Shown here: in pieces, positions 45,598 through 56,675 of the stretch
How the letters are laid out: each line of letters starts with the position of its first letter
How positions within the stretch are numbered: position 1 is the stretch's first letter
Made by a program: the position numbers and the translations under genes
The notes under the pieces: model-generated
Told to the model about the DNA's origin: nothing
The model's input: only the letters and a program-made list of their open reading frames with translations
Databases searched by the model: none
From: Dipteronia dyeriana
Lineage: Eukaryota > Streptophyta > Magnoliopsida > Sapindales > Sapindaceae
NCBI GenBank assembly: GCA_032871835.1
Contig: CM065296.1
Coordinates: 118,058,146 to 118,122,145 of the forward strand
DNA: 64,000 nt
Direction: 5' to 3'

Positions 45598-45870
45598 GGC
45601 ACGTCAGTCGGCCATCACATCACGTGGACGGTCACGTGACTGAAATTATGAAGACGTGGGGTAGTAACGTAAACGGAATTTCGTTGACCGCCCGAGTACG
45701 TCACCCCAAATTGACGGCGTATGAAATTCTGAAGACGTGAGTAGTAACGGTAACGAATTTCGGCCAGGGCACGTCATCCATAACTGACGACTCACCCAAA
45801 CTAACGACGTGTCTAGGCACGTCACCACAATTCGACGACGTGGCCGCATCATCGTCCATCAGATCACATG
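45598..45870. other. GC-rich cluster of ACGT-core motifs
   Basis: About eleven ACGT cores occur in about 250 bp, as CACGTCA, TCACGTGAC, GACGTGG, TACGTCA and similar, in an otherwise AT-rich region. Two imperfect units (about 45640 and 45721) share TGAAGACGTG, AGTAACG and AATTTCG. ACGT cores bind bZIP factors. No gene start was found next to it. Confidence 0.6.
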
Positions 45871-45933
45871 TACGGTCGCTCGTGCCGACTCCCGTCCGAT
45901 AAACTTGAAAATGAACAATTTGAGTGTTCTATC

Positions 45934-46895
45934 TAGGGGTGGGCAACAATCCGTCAACCCAATCCAATCCAAATCCGATCCAATCCGATCCGATCCGATT
46001 TAATCCAATTAGATTGGGTTGAATTGGATTGGATTGGGTTGGGTTGGGTTGGGTTAGGTTGCTTTTAAGATTGGGTTAATAAAATATAATCTAATCCAAT
46101 CCGATATAAATAAATAAATAAATAATTTAATAATTTTATTTACTATTAGATTTATTATGAAATCTTAATTTTTTTAAAATAATTAAAAAGTTTACTCATG
46201 TACCATTTATAATATTTTAAATGATAAATAAAAATACATAATTTTAAATATTGTATACCGTAATATATAATACATTTATTAAAAATATACGATTACATTA
46301 ATATATTATCTTCATCTTTTGAATTAAATGTCACATCCTTGATTATACGTTAAAATGCTATTTTTTCTTTAGGATTTAATTAAGAATTTAGTAGAAAAAG
46401 TCTAATAATTGTATATAAACTCAAACTATTATGTTGATGGAAATAAATAATAGATTATCCAACTACGGGATATTTAACGAAGTGATTTTAATTGTAAAAT
46501 GGATGAGAGACTCAGATGGAGACTTTCCAAGTTGGATAAATTGCTATATTTTAATTTTTTTAATTATGTAAGAGATATTTAAACAATTTGTATTATATGT
46601 TATGATTTGATTTTGATGCTTTTAAGTAATCTAAACTCAACGTGATATGATATTATGGTGAAAAATTATTTTAAATTTGAATTTTGATATAACAAAATTT
46701 AAATTTAAATTTAAATATATTTTTTCTATTGGACTTAAAAAACCCAACCCGATCAACCCAACCCGACAAATATTAAGTTGGGTTGGGTTGGGTTGGGTTG
46801 GGTTAAAATTTACGTTGGGTTGGATTGGGTTGAAAATTATTTCAACCCAACCCAACCCAACCCAACCCAACCCAACCCGAAAACGCCCACCCCTA
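45934..46895. mobile_element. hAT-type non-autonomous element, copy B
   Basis: A 962-bp element with TAGGGGTGGGC and GCCCACCCCTA ends and an 8-bp target duplication with one mismatch (GTTCTATC 45926-45933, GCTCTATC 46896-46903). Subterminal GGGTT/AACCC arrays are longer than in copy A. The AT-rich interiors align throughout. The proline/asparagine reading frames inside come from the AACCC repeats. Confidence 0.85.
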
Positions 46896-46903
46896 GCTCT
46901 ATC

Positions 46904-47867
46904 AATTCTAACTTTGAAAGCTTCAAGCCTTCAAGCAGCTAACTTTATAAAAACAAGAAGCAAGGAAAAATTCAATGTTCTAAACTCAAAAGCAAAGGAT
47001 TTCAGAATTTATTTTTTTAGTTTTTTTTAGAAGAAACTTCAGAGTCCGTCCTGTAAGCGTATTTCAGTCGTTGTTTTTCGATAATAAAAATTGAAGAAAA
47101 ATGTGTTTTTTGTTTCATATTCGAATTCCGAAAAAGCGTCTGGTAGCATATACTGAAAATTGTATTTTGAAAATGAAAACGGAAAAACGCGTCTGGTAGG
47201 TTAACTGAAAACTATCAAAAATTGATTACATAATTAACCAATATAATTTTTGTATTGTAATTTTTAAATTAAACAAAAGTAACACATCAAAAATTAATTC
47301 AAAAAAACATATCAAAAAATGAATTAATCAAAACTAAACTCTTAAATTAAAAATAAATAATTACTATATATATATATATATATATATTACTATATAATAA
47401 AAATATAATTGTATATATTATATATTATTACATATATTATAATTTATATTATAATATATATAATATATTACATTATATACTATATAAATATATATATATC
47501 ATAATAATATATATAGTATTAATATATATATATATATATATATATTATAAATATATATTATATATTAATATTTTATTATTATAAATAATAATATATAATA
47601 TATTATTATATTTATTTATATAAATATTATAATATATAATATTTTATATAATATTTATTAAAATTCTATAATATTATAAACTATATTATATATGTAAAAT
47701 TATATATTATAATATACATAAAATATATTATTTTATAATATATAATATTATAATATATATATGTATATATAATAATTATAATGTATATATTTATATATAT
47801 ATTATTACATGAATGCTTTCAGTTCTAGTTGGAAATAAATTATTCTGGAATATATATATATTTATAT
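46904..47867. other. AT-rich tract beside the viral locus
   Basis: From about 47360 to 47867 almost every base is A or T, with long TA runs (for example 47363-47387 and 47526-47546). The string GCGTCTGGTAG occurs twice near 47136 and 47191. No gene. The viral sequence starts directly at its right edge. Confidence 0.7.
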
Positions 47868-48619
47868 AACGGAGCAAGATCATATAAAATAGGAAACAAA
47901 TGACAATATATAGTAACTCTAAGAACATAACAAAATAACAAAAAATTTAAACTCTATCGGCAGCAATCCGGGTATGAGTCACAGTTCAAATAAATTTAAA
48001 CAGAAATAACTGGTCAGTACGTGGTGTTGTTCTACCTGAGCCTATCCTTTTCAGTACAACTGATTAAGCGGATAAGTCCTGGTTTTCAACCGATATACTA
48101 GACTAGAACAGTATAATAGATCATAAAAATAGAGATAAAGTAATAGTTTTTTACTGTGCTTTTAAACAGATAAGTTTGACAGCAAAGTTGATCTACTAGA
48201 ATAAGTCTCACACTTTTATTTATGTAGTTCAGAAATTTACAGTGATTGAAGAAGAGGGAATAGTGATGCTACGCAGAGCAATCAAAGAGAAAATTAAAAC
48301 AAACTAAAACTGAACCTGTTCTCCACTAGAAGCATATACAATATATATATATAGAACCAGGAATAAACTCTAGTTCGGGAACCATAGTTACTTTTTGTCA
48401 AAATTATTAAAGCGATAAAACCATAGTTATTTTTTGTCAAAATTATTAAAGCGATAGGAATCTATACTGTTTCCTTTTTTACTATTCTGGCAGCTTGTCT
48501 TCTTTCATTTTGTCGATGCTTTCTGGATAGGATAAGATTCTTATCAAGTCTGTCGTGGAAGGATAAGCATCCTTATCTTGTCTGATGTCTTTGTCTGCCA
48601 GGTGTGGAAGGATGAGTCA
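47868..48619 (-). promoter_or_regulatory. Copy I intergenic region (promoter and polyadenylation)
   Basis: In the minus-strand direction it holds a 39-bp direct repeat (48381-48458; CATAGTTACTTTTTGTCAAA and its copy), a TATA box in CTATATATATATAT (48340-48354), an AATAAA signal (about 48214-48224), and the sequence leading to the primer site. This order is that of a caulimovirid promoter followed by the terminally redundant transcript end. Confidence 0.65.
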
Positions 48620-50031
48620 TCAAGGATAGTGTCCGAAAAAGGTTGATGGGTCTTCACTGTCAAAGACATAATTGTCTGAGTCATCATCCTTGACTTTGTC
48701 TTCACTTTTGTCAGAACCAGCTTGAGACATAATAGTCATTGTGTTCTTCATTTCTTCTGCTATTCTTATGAGCTCGTCAGGGGTGCTGACTGCAGCAATT
48801 CTGGCCTGATTCTGGGACTTGGCCATCAGGAAGCCCGACTGATCTGGAGCTTTATTGCAGAGTGTAGGATTGTCGGAGAGCCACTTGGAAATTCTATCTT
48901 TTCCATGGTTGGCCAAATTCATACCGCTCCACCACTTTATTTTTACTTGTCTTCAGAAATATGAGACATTTACATTTCCCACCAGCTTGTCTTTGATGGA
49001 GTACTCAAGCATGAGTATCCATGTCAGGTTGAAGTGGACAAAAAAGAGGAATAGGTCTGGAAAAAATTCCCATTCATCTGGTCTATCAACATTTGAAATC
49101 CAGAAGGAATAACCTTCTTTAACTTGTGTTGGGAGGAAATCAATAGTAGGTCCGAATTTGTCCCACCATTCTAAAAACCAAATAGGTAGGTCAAGATGGA
49201 AATTTTTATCGAAATAAATGAACCAGGAAAGGGAATTTCCTAGGTTTTGTCCATAAAGGAATTTTGTCCATGCATCGATATAATCTCAATAAGAAAAGTC
49301 TGATACATGAAAAATTCTGCTAAAATTTCTTTTTGAATTGGGGTCACCACCCCATTGTTCTAAAGTAATAATTTTACAAATCTTGATTTTTCTGAAAATC
49401 AATTTTTCCTTGTCAATTTTGTCAAAAACATTAGAAATGAAAATTGAATATGTATCTATGAGAATAAACTCATAGAATATATGTCTCTTTGATAAGTCTT
49501 CAGGAATTCTTTCAAATAGAGGATTGATGAGATCATCAGCCAATCTTTTGGGTTCCCTAAAATAATGGTCATGCATAAAATGTTGTTCTAATGCAAAGAA
49601 TCTGTCACAGAAAGGTTTGTTTATGTAGGAATAAGTGGGTTGGTTGATTTTTGGAAGGGCCGATGATGAGACCTGGCTAAAATTTTGTCTTGCCTATTCG
49701 AATGTGGGCTTATCTTTGAGAAAACAATTGTTTTAAAAGGGCTGTTGTCAATGGCTAGTGGTGAGAATATATTTGTCATGTGTACTGGGCTTTGGCTTGG
49801 GCTTCTGCTTGATGAAGGCCCAGCAAGGGGTAACTGAGGAAATTGTATGGGCAATGTCTAGGGTGATTTGGGCTGAGTAATGAGTGAAATTGTATATTTG
49901 TCTTTATGACTTCCTCTGGGGGAAGTATGATAAGTCGATGATAAGTCTGAGCTTTTGTCTGATAAGTCTGGTCTAACGGAGCCTCTGCCACTAGGGCTTC
50001 GGCCACCACGACCTCTGTTTGTACTGGCCAT
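48620..50031 (-). pseudogene. Copy I ORF2, broken
   Basis: It starts ATGGCC at 50031, immediately after the RNase H frame. It is stopped by TAG at 49860-49858, frameshifted between there and 49576, and stopped again by TGA 49288-49286. The later frame runs open (48922-48620) to a terminal stop. The product has no family I can name: a Ser/Pro-rich N-terminus, then a globular region rich in aromatic residues. In florendoviruses a second ORF of unknown function occupies this position. Confidence 0.8.
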
Positions 50032-51740
50032 TTTTCTCCCTGTAAAAATTCTCTGGTCAGAAAATCGGGGAGACTGTTTTCTGATCCTTTTATATATTCA
50101 ATGTCAAAATCGAAAGCAGATAAAAGGGCTTGTCATCTAGCAAAGATTTGTTTAGAGGCAAGGTTTTTAACATCTTTTTTTAAAATATATTTTTCCGATT
50201 GGCAATCAACTCTTAGAACAAAGTTTTGATTGATCAAATCATCTTGTAATTTCTGAATTGTCAAAACAATAGCTAAAATTTCCTTTTTGACCGTTGAGTA
50301 TTTTAATTGGGTATCATTACAGGATCTTGAAACATACTTAACCAAACAATTCTGGTTATCAATGGTCTGTTTTAAAACCCACCGAATCCTTTATCAGAAG
50401 CATCTGTTTCAACCATTTTTGGAGCTGTGGGATGACAAATAGTCAGGCAAGGAAGTTTTTTAACATATTTCTTCACATGTTGGACTGCCCTAGTATGTTC
50501 CTCAGTCCACGGAAGAGGATTGGTCTTAAGTCTTTGGAAAAGTGGTTTACAAACAATACTAAGTTCTTTGTAAAAATTTGAAATATAACTTAGATATCCT
50601 AAAAATCTTTGTAACTATTTCTTGTCTCTTATTTCATCAGGAAATTTGTCAGCAAAATCTAGGCTTCTTTGTATAGGAACAAGTGTTCCTCTTTTTATGT
50701 TATGGCCCAAAAACCTAATATTGGTTTGAAAGAGAGTAATTTTTGGGGCCGAAACAACTAATCCATGGTGTTTGATAGTTTTGAAGAATATTTCTAAATG
50801 TTTCCAGTGAAGATCAATGTTTTTTGAAAATATTAGATCATCTATATAAACAATGGAAAATTCAGTGAAGGAATTAAAGATATTGTTCATAATGCATTGA
50901 AATTCACTTGGAGCGTTTTTAAGACCAAAAGGCATGACATTCCATTCATATTGTCCAAAAGGAACTGTGAAGGCTGTCTTATAACGGTCTTGTTCTGCAA
51001 TTTGGATCTGCCAGAAGCCTGATTTCATGTCAAATATTGAAAATATTATCGAATCATAAAGTCTTTTTAATAAATCAGATTTGTTGAGCAAGGGATACCT
51101 TATCCATTGCAAGGCCTCATTTAAGGATTTATAGTTAATAACTAGTCTGGGAACCCCTCTTTCTATCTTTGCATTTTTCTGAACATAGAAAGCAGGGCAG
51201 CTCCATGGGGATTTAGAGGGCTTGATAAGGTTTTTGTTAAGTAAATCTTGAATTTCCTTTTTACAGTATTCTACAAGAATGGAAGTCATCTGGATAGGTC
51301 TAGCTTTAGTTGGGATTCCTTTTTCATGAAAATCTTTGGTATAAGGAAGGGTAACAATGTGTTTCTTCCTATCTCAGAAAGCATTTGGAATGGTAGAGCA
51401 AACTTCCTTTTATAATTTTTCTCTAAATTCTTTTATTTTTCTATGAAAAAGAGGGTCTTCTAACTTGTTTTCTTGTCTTTGGAAAACTAAGCCATCTTTT
51501 AAAAAGTTCAGCTGGTTTTGTTTTCTGGTGAGTATGGCAATACAATTGTTAATAGGCCCAGGGTTTTCCTTGCAAATATTATTATTTTTTAAAACATTTA
51601 AGTCTCTGACTAAAACCGAAAAAATTAAAGGAAATAGAATTTCTTTTCATAGATACTCCGTGACAATCCCTTCTGCAATAACTTTGAAGGGCGAGATCAG
51701 ATATAAAAAAGGTAACCCTAATATTATATTTTGAGAAAGG
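50032..51740 (-). pseudogene. Copy I reverse transcriptase and RNase H, broken
   Basis: The frame 51289-50615 carries reverse transcriptase blocks ending in YIDD (about 50850); just after it the sequence departs from the usual text. RNase H text follows (RVDCQSEKYIL about 50190) in a different frame, with at least one shift near 50370 and another around 50610. It cannot encode the full enzyme. Upstream, the 51300-51740 stretch corresponds to the protease-reverse transcriptase linker. Confidence 0.85.
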
Positions 51741-52029
51741 GTTTTGACTACAATAAGTTATCTCTATTTTTATGATCTATTATACTGTTCTGGTCTAGTA
51801 TATCGGCTGGAAACCAGGACTTATCTGCTTAATCAGTTGTACTGAAAAGGATAGACTCAGATAGAACAACGCCACGTACTGACCAGTTATTTCTTTTTAA
51901 ATTTATTTGAACTGTGACTCATACCCGGATTGCTGCAGGTAGAGTTTAAATTTTTTGTTATTTTGTTATGTTCTTAGAGTTACTATATATTGTCCTCTGT
52001 TTCCTATTTTATAATATCTTGCTCCGTTT

Positions 52030-52041
52030 TGGTATCAGAGC
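52030..52041 (+). other. Pararetrovirus primer-binding site, copy II
   Basis: TGGTATCAGAGC, complementary to initiator tRNA-Met, the standard minus-strand priming site of Caulimoviridae. The first viral ATG is about 120-160 bp downstream. Confidence 0.9.
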
Positions 52042-52159
52042 CTTAAGGCTTATTGAAGAAGAAAATAGTAACTATTTCTAGGTGCAAAAGTCAGTAGGTC
52101 TATAGGGTGTTTGCCGTTTGCCAAGAGAGCTATAGGCTGTTGGCCCGTTTGACCAAGCT

Positions 52160-52855
52160 GTGAGTCAAAACCTAGGATATTTACTATTTATTTTCTTTAC
52201 CATGTCTGCGAGTAGTTCTAGACCTGGGATTGAGTCCGATGATATGAATAGTTGCACTGGACAATCTGTAGCTAATTATGAGACTAACGGGGATGACAAA
52301 GATTTAATCAACTGGCAATTGCCCAATATTCAACAGAGCAGTATGTATAAGAAAAAACTTCTATATTTCAGAACCCTTTTGGGTCAAAAGACCAAGGAAA
52401 TAAATGTGAAATTTCAAAATAATACTTTTTCGACAAATCTTTTAAATAAAAACAGTTTGACTCACTACAACAAAATAGGTTTTAATGACCTATATATTGG
52501 AAGTGTCCAAGTAGGAATTAAACGTCTCTCAAAGATTGGACTAAACAATTCTTTATTAATTGTTTTAAGAGACAAAAGAATTACTAACTATAAAGAATCA
52601 ATTTTAGGAATGATGGAAACATTTTTAACTTATGGCCCTATATACTTTCAATGTTATCCAAATTTTACAATAGCCTTAAACACAGATGAACACAAAGAAA
52701 AATGCCCAGTCATTGACATCCAAACTTATAACTATCAATTCCTAGAAAAATCTAGCCCTTATAAACTTGTCTACAGAGTCCATTACAGAGTCTTGACTTC
52801 TGGACTTATCCCCAGCTACCCCTTCCGTACCAGCTGGCCAGACCATATGCTTTAA
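52160..52855 (+). pseudogene. Copy II movement-protein region
   Basis: The frame starts at ATG 52160 or 52202 (the latter aligns with an ATG in copy III). The middle (about 52370-52790) resembles the caulimovirid 30K-type movement protein, which opens plasmodesmata for cell-to-cell spread. The frame ends at TAA 52853-52855 because of a shift near 52810-52830; coding-like text continues in another frame from about 52830. The same shift is seen in copy III. Confidence 0.75.
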
Positions 52856-55400
52856 TGCATCTCCCTCAGTCAATGTCCTAGTACCTGTTCCAGTGAGATG
52901 GGAAAACATTAAGTTTCCAGATGATTGGGTCAAAGAACAAGTTGACCAACCAACATACAGACCACCCATGAGAAACCTCCATGACTGTGTTACTGAGGAA
53001 GATGGAACTCTTAGAATATCTTTCAGAAGAGGCCTATCACTTAAAGATAATAGCAGTGACCATTCCAGATCACTAAATGACTTCTAATCAGCCAGAAACT
53101 CCCTATCAAGCTTGTCTAGACAAAACATTGCCAGACAAATACCCAACCTAGCCCCTAGACAAACCAGAAAAATAACCAATATCAGGCCCAACACAATAAC
53201 CACAACAACTCCCAGCCCAGCTGCCAATTACGACCCAGAAGAAGACTCTAGCGAACCAATTGTAAACCTGATCACCAGAAGAAGAAGGCCCATGCCCAAA
53301 ACAGAAACACCAACACATGTAGCCCATGTCCAAAAAACCCCGGAGCAAGTGGCCAAACCAATCCATACCTATGACCAAGGCCAAACCTCACCTACTCCTT
53401 CACAAGTCCTGACTGAAATTATTGACCCAGAACCACCAGTCCGTTTCATGAATGTTATTAACAAAGAATCCAGTATTAATCTTAACTTCTTAATTACTGA
53501 TTACTATTCCTCCCCTAATCAAACCATAAGAGAGAAATATGAGAAAAATTACTCCAAACATAAAAGAGACCAATTTCGTAAAAGATGGATAGAAAACATT
53601 AATAACTTAAACCAAAGTATCCCTTTCTTTGAATGGTATACTAATAGAAAAAACTTTGACCAAAACTATTCTGTTATAAATCGATAAAACTTCAGGACAT
53701 ACAAAACTAAAAGGGGAGAAGAAAGACAATTACACCCCCCTCCGAGAGAATTTGAAATTAATATGCCCAACGATGATGATCCTGTAGGATCAAACACGAC
53801 AAAATGTACACCTTTTATCCTTTTTGATGAACCAATGTCACAAACAGTACCTGCCTCCTCACACCAAATTGGTATCGTCATGAGACAGGGCAACTATACT
53901 AATTTCTTCCTCAACTCCATTGGAGAACAACTAGGAAAAATTGACCTAAACCTAACCCAGACCAGTGAATCACCCACCAAAGAGGTCACACCTCCACAAG
54001 TCTTTGTCCCTTACGAAATTACAACCCCCTCTAATAAGGGAAAAGAAAAAATTATATCTGAACCTATGATGTTTCCTGACCACACGGGAATTGAAAAATG
54101 TTTCGATAACCTTATTGATGAAACAGAACTCCTTAAAGCCCTAGAGGAAAGATTATGAAGAATACCTGGTGTTCATACTCCAAACATTCAAACTATTGAC
54201 AAAACCATCCAAAACTCCTCTGATGAAGATGAAGTCTCTGACTTCCAAGATCTTATTCAAAGAATTACTACTAATGACAAAACAGACAGTTATAATAAAA
54301 CTAAATATTACCATAACACTGAACCTTATTACCTAAAACCTACTACTCCTGACTTACAATACGAAGAAACAGTCATATACAGAGCTTACACTAGTAATGC
54401 TTGCTACCAATTCAATATTGACGGACTATCGGAATACCAGATCATTACGGTCTTAAGAAAAATGCATACAATTGGTTATATTTACATTAAAAAACAAAAC
54501 ATGACCCATTTTGATGCTGTTACTTCTTTAACGATTGGTTTTGAAGGCCAACTATTTGGTTGGTGGACACACACACTTAGTGCACTTGCTAAGAGATCTA
54601 TCATAGGACACACCAAAACTGTAACTACTACTACACCTGTCCAAGACCCATCTACATTTGAATCAACCTCTACACAAACCCAAACGACCACTACCACTTC
54701 TGAACCAGATGGCATAGATGTTTTATGTTATACCATATTAATGCATTTTGTAGGAAATCTTAACATTAACCAAGGAAAATAATTTTCAAAAATCCAAAAC
54801 CTCAAATGCAAAAAAATTAACGATTTTAAATGGTACAAAGATATTTTCTTGACAAGAGTTTTTCAAAGACCATACAATGCAAATTCCTACTAGAAAGAAA
54901 AAATAATTTCAGGCCTTCGAAAACTATTTTCCAACAAGGTTAGAGATGAGATGGTTAGACAGATGGGATGGTCTGACTTGTCTCAAATTGATTTAAATAC
55001 CTGGACTTATGGTGAAATAATTGCTGTTATAAACACTGTTGCTTTACAGCTTTGTAATGATCTTAGACTAAAAAGCCAACTTAAACAACAAAAACTAACA
55101 ACCAGAAAAGAATTAGGCTCTTGGTGTGAACAATTTGGTTTTGATAAGTTATCTTCCCCTAAAAGGAAACATAAAATATCATATCCCAAATTCGTAAAAA
55201 ATCATCCCTACGGGATTAATAAGGACTAAAAAGCCAATAAAAGGGGAGAAACAATCTGGTCTCCTAAAAAGCCTTCCTTTCATAAAAAGAAGAATTATTA
55301 CAAAAAAAAAATCTTATAAAAAATCAAACAGATGTTTCAAATGTGGCAAAGAAGGGCATTATGCTAACAAATCTCCAGACCAAAAACAAAATATCAACAA
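52830..55400 (+). pseudogene. Copy II capsid-like region with zinc knuckle
   Basis: Reading is in one frame for most of this stretch but is stopped at 53085-53087, 53685-53687 (TAA), 54156-54158 (TGA), 54780-54782 (TAA) and near 54890 (TAG). A basic, Pro/Thr-rich part comes first, then a region with long helical text. A C-x2-C-x4-H zinc-knuckle string (about 55335-55380) has serine at the last position, where copy III has cysteine. Such knuckles sit at the C-terminus of caulimovirid coat proteins. Confidence 0.7.
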
Positions 55401-55411
55401 CTTAGAACTAG

Positions 55412-55925
55412 ATGACCAAACTAAGGAAAAAAATATTACTAGCTTTATACACAGACACTGATACTTCCTTATCTTCAACTTCCGACAATGAAATTCTTAT
55501 TATTAACGAATCATCTTCTGAATCTGACACTTCCTCCGAATCATCTGAACCAGAAACCCAACCTTGCTTTTACAAACAAATTAACGTCCTTGACAAACAA
55601 GATTATTCCTTAATTATTAGCATGATTGATAGTATTGAGGATCCCATCCAAAAAGCTCAATATATTAGACAATTACAACAGAAAATTACTAGTGAATCAG
55701 CATCTACCAACAATACATTGAATGAACCAAAACCTTTTAAAAATGCCCCTTTTGAAAACCCTGATTTTGAACAAAACGTTTTAGGAAAATTTCAAGCCAA
55801 ATCCAGAAAAGTGACCATTTCTGATTTACAAAAGGAAATCACTGACATTAAAGGAGAAATAAAAAATTTAAAAGCTCAAATCCAAGATTTACAAATCAAA
55901 AAGAGTTTACAGCCGAGTTTCAATA
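55412..55925 (+). pseudogene. Copy II acidic and coiled-coil linker, truncated
   Basis: An open frame with a Ser/Glu-rich acidic part then a coiled coil (KEITDIKGEIKNLKAQIQDL, about 55830-55890). The viral text stops at about 55925 where copy III begins in the opposite direction. The last eight codons come from the other copy. Confidence 0.8.
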
Positions 55926-55937
55926 GCTCTGATTCCA

Positions 55938-56675
55938 AAACGGAGCAAAATAATATAAAATAGGAAACAGAGGACAATATATAGTAACTCTAAGAACATA
56001 ACAAACTAACAAAAAATTTAAACTCTACCGGCAGCAATCCGGGTATGAATCACAGTTCAAATAAATTTAAACAGAAATAACTAATCAGTACGTGGTGTTG
56101 TTCTACCTGAGTCTATCCTTTTCAGTACAACTGATTAAGCGGATAAGTCCTGGTTTCCAGCCGATATACTAGACCAGAACAGTATAATAGATCATAAAAA
56201 TAGAGATAAAGTAATAATTTCTTACTGTGCATTTAAAAAGATAAGTCTGACAGCAAAGTTGATCTACAGGAATAAGTCTCACAATTTTATTTATGTAGTT
56301 CAGAAATTTACAGTGATAGAAGAAGAGGGAATAGTGATGCTACGCAGAGCAATCCTAGAGAAAATTAAAACAAACTAAAACTGAACCTGTTTTCCACTAG
56401 AAGCCAATACAATATATATATAGAACCAGGAATAAACTCTAGTTCGGGAACCATAGTTACTTTTTATCAAAATTATTAAAGCGATAAAACCATAGTTACT
56501 TTTTGTCAAAATTATTAAAGTGATAGGAATCTATACTGTTTCCTTTTTGACTATTCTGGCAGCTTGTCTTCTTTCATTTTGTCGATGCTTTCTGGATAGG
56601 ATAAGATTCTTATCAAGTCTGTCGTGGACGGAGAAGCATCCTTTTCTTGTCTGCCAGATGTGGCAGGATGAGTCA
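55938..56675 (-). promoter_or_regulatory. Copy III intergenic region (promoter and polyadenylation)
   Basis: Same layout as copy I: the 39-bp direct repeat at about 56448-56525, a TATA box at 56411-56423 and an AATAAA signal near 56284-56296. It ends at the primer-site remnant 55926-55937, which has one mismatch (TGGAATCAGAGC). Confidence 0.65.

Larger units (their letters stand above)
47868..51757 (-). mobile_element. Endogenous pararetrovirus copy I (3' half)
   Basis: Minus-strand caulimovirid sequence runs from the protease/reverse transcriptase border (51757) through RNase H, ORF2 and the intergenic promoter/polyadenylation region, ending at 47868 just before the primer-binding site. It is a direct repeat of copy III 59816-55938. 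Everything upstream of reverse transcriptase is missing, and the remaining frames are broken. The left end abuts TA-rich DNA. Confidence 0.9.
51758..55930 (+). mobile_element. Endogenous pararetrovirus copy II (5' half)
   Basis: Plus-strand copy containing the leader, primer-binding site, movement-protein, capsid-like and coiled-coil regions, ending inside the coiled coil before protease. The left edge joins copy I head to head at 51757/51758; the right edge joins copy III near 55926-55937. It lacks a promoter because it begins downstream of the TATA box. It is an inverted repeat of copy III. Confidence 0.9.

Noticed and set aside
46637..47030. Overlapping frames rich in Asn/Pro/Thr and Gly/Trp
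   Set aside because: They are translations of AACCC/GGGTT repeats at the end of hAT copy B.
54482..54715. Val-rich antisense frame in the viral region, with a counterpart at 61360-61593
   Set aside because: A mirror of Thr-rich viral coding sequence, conserved only because the copies are duplicates.
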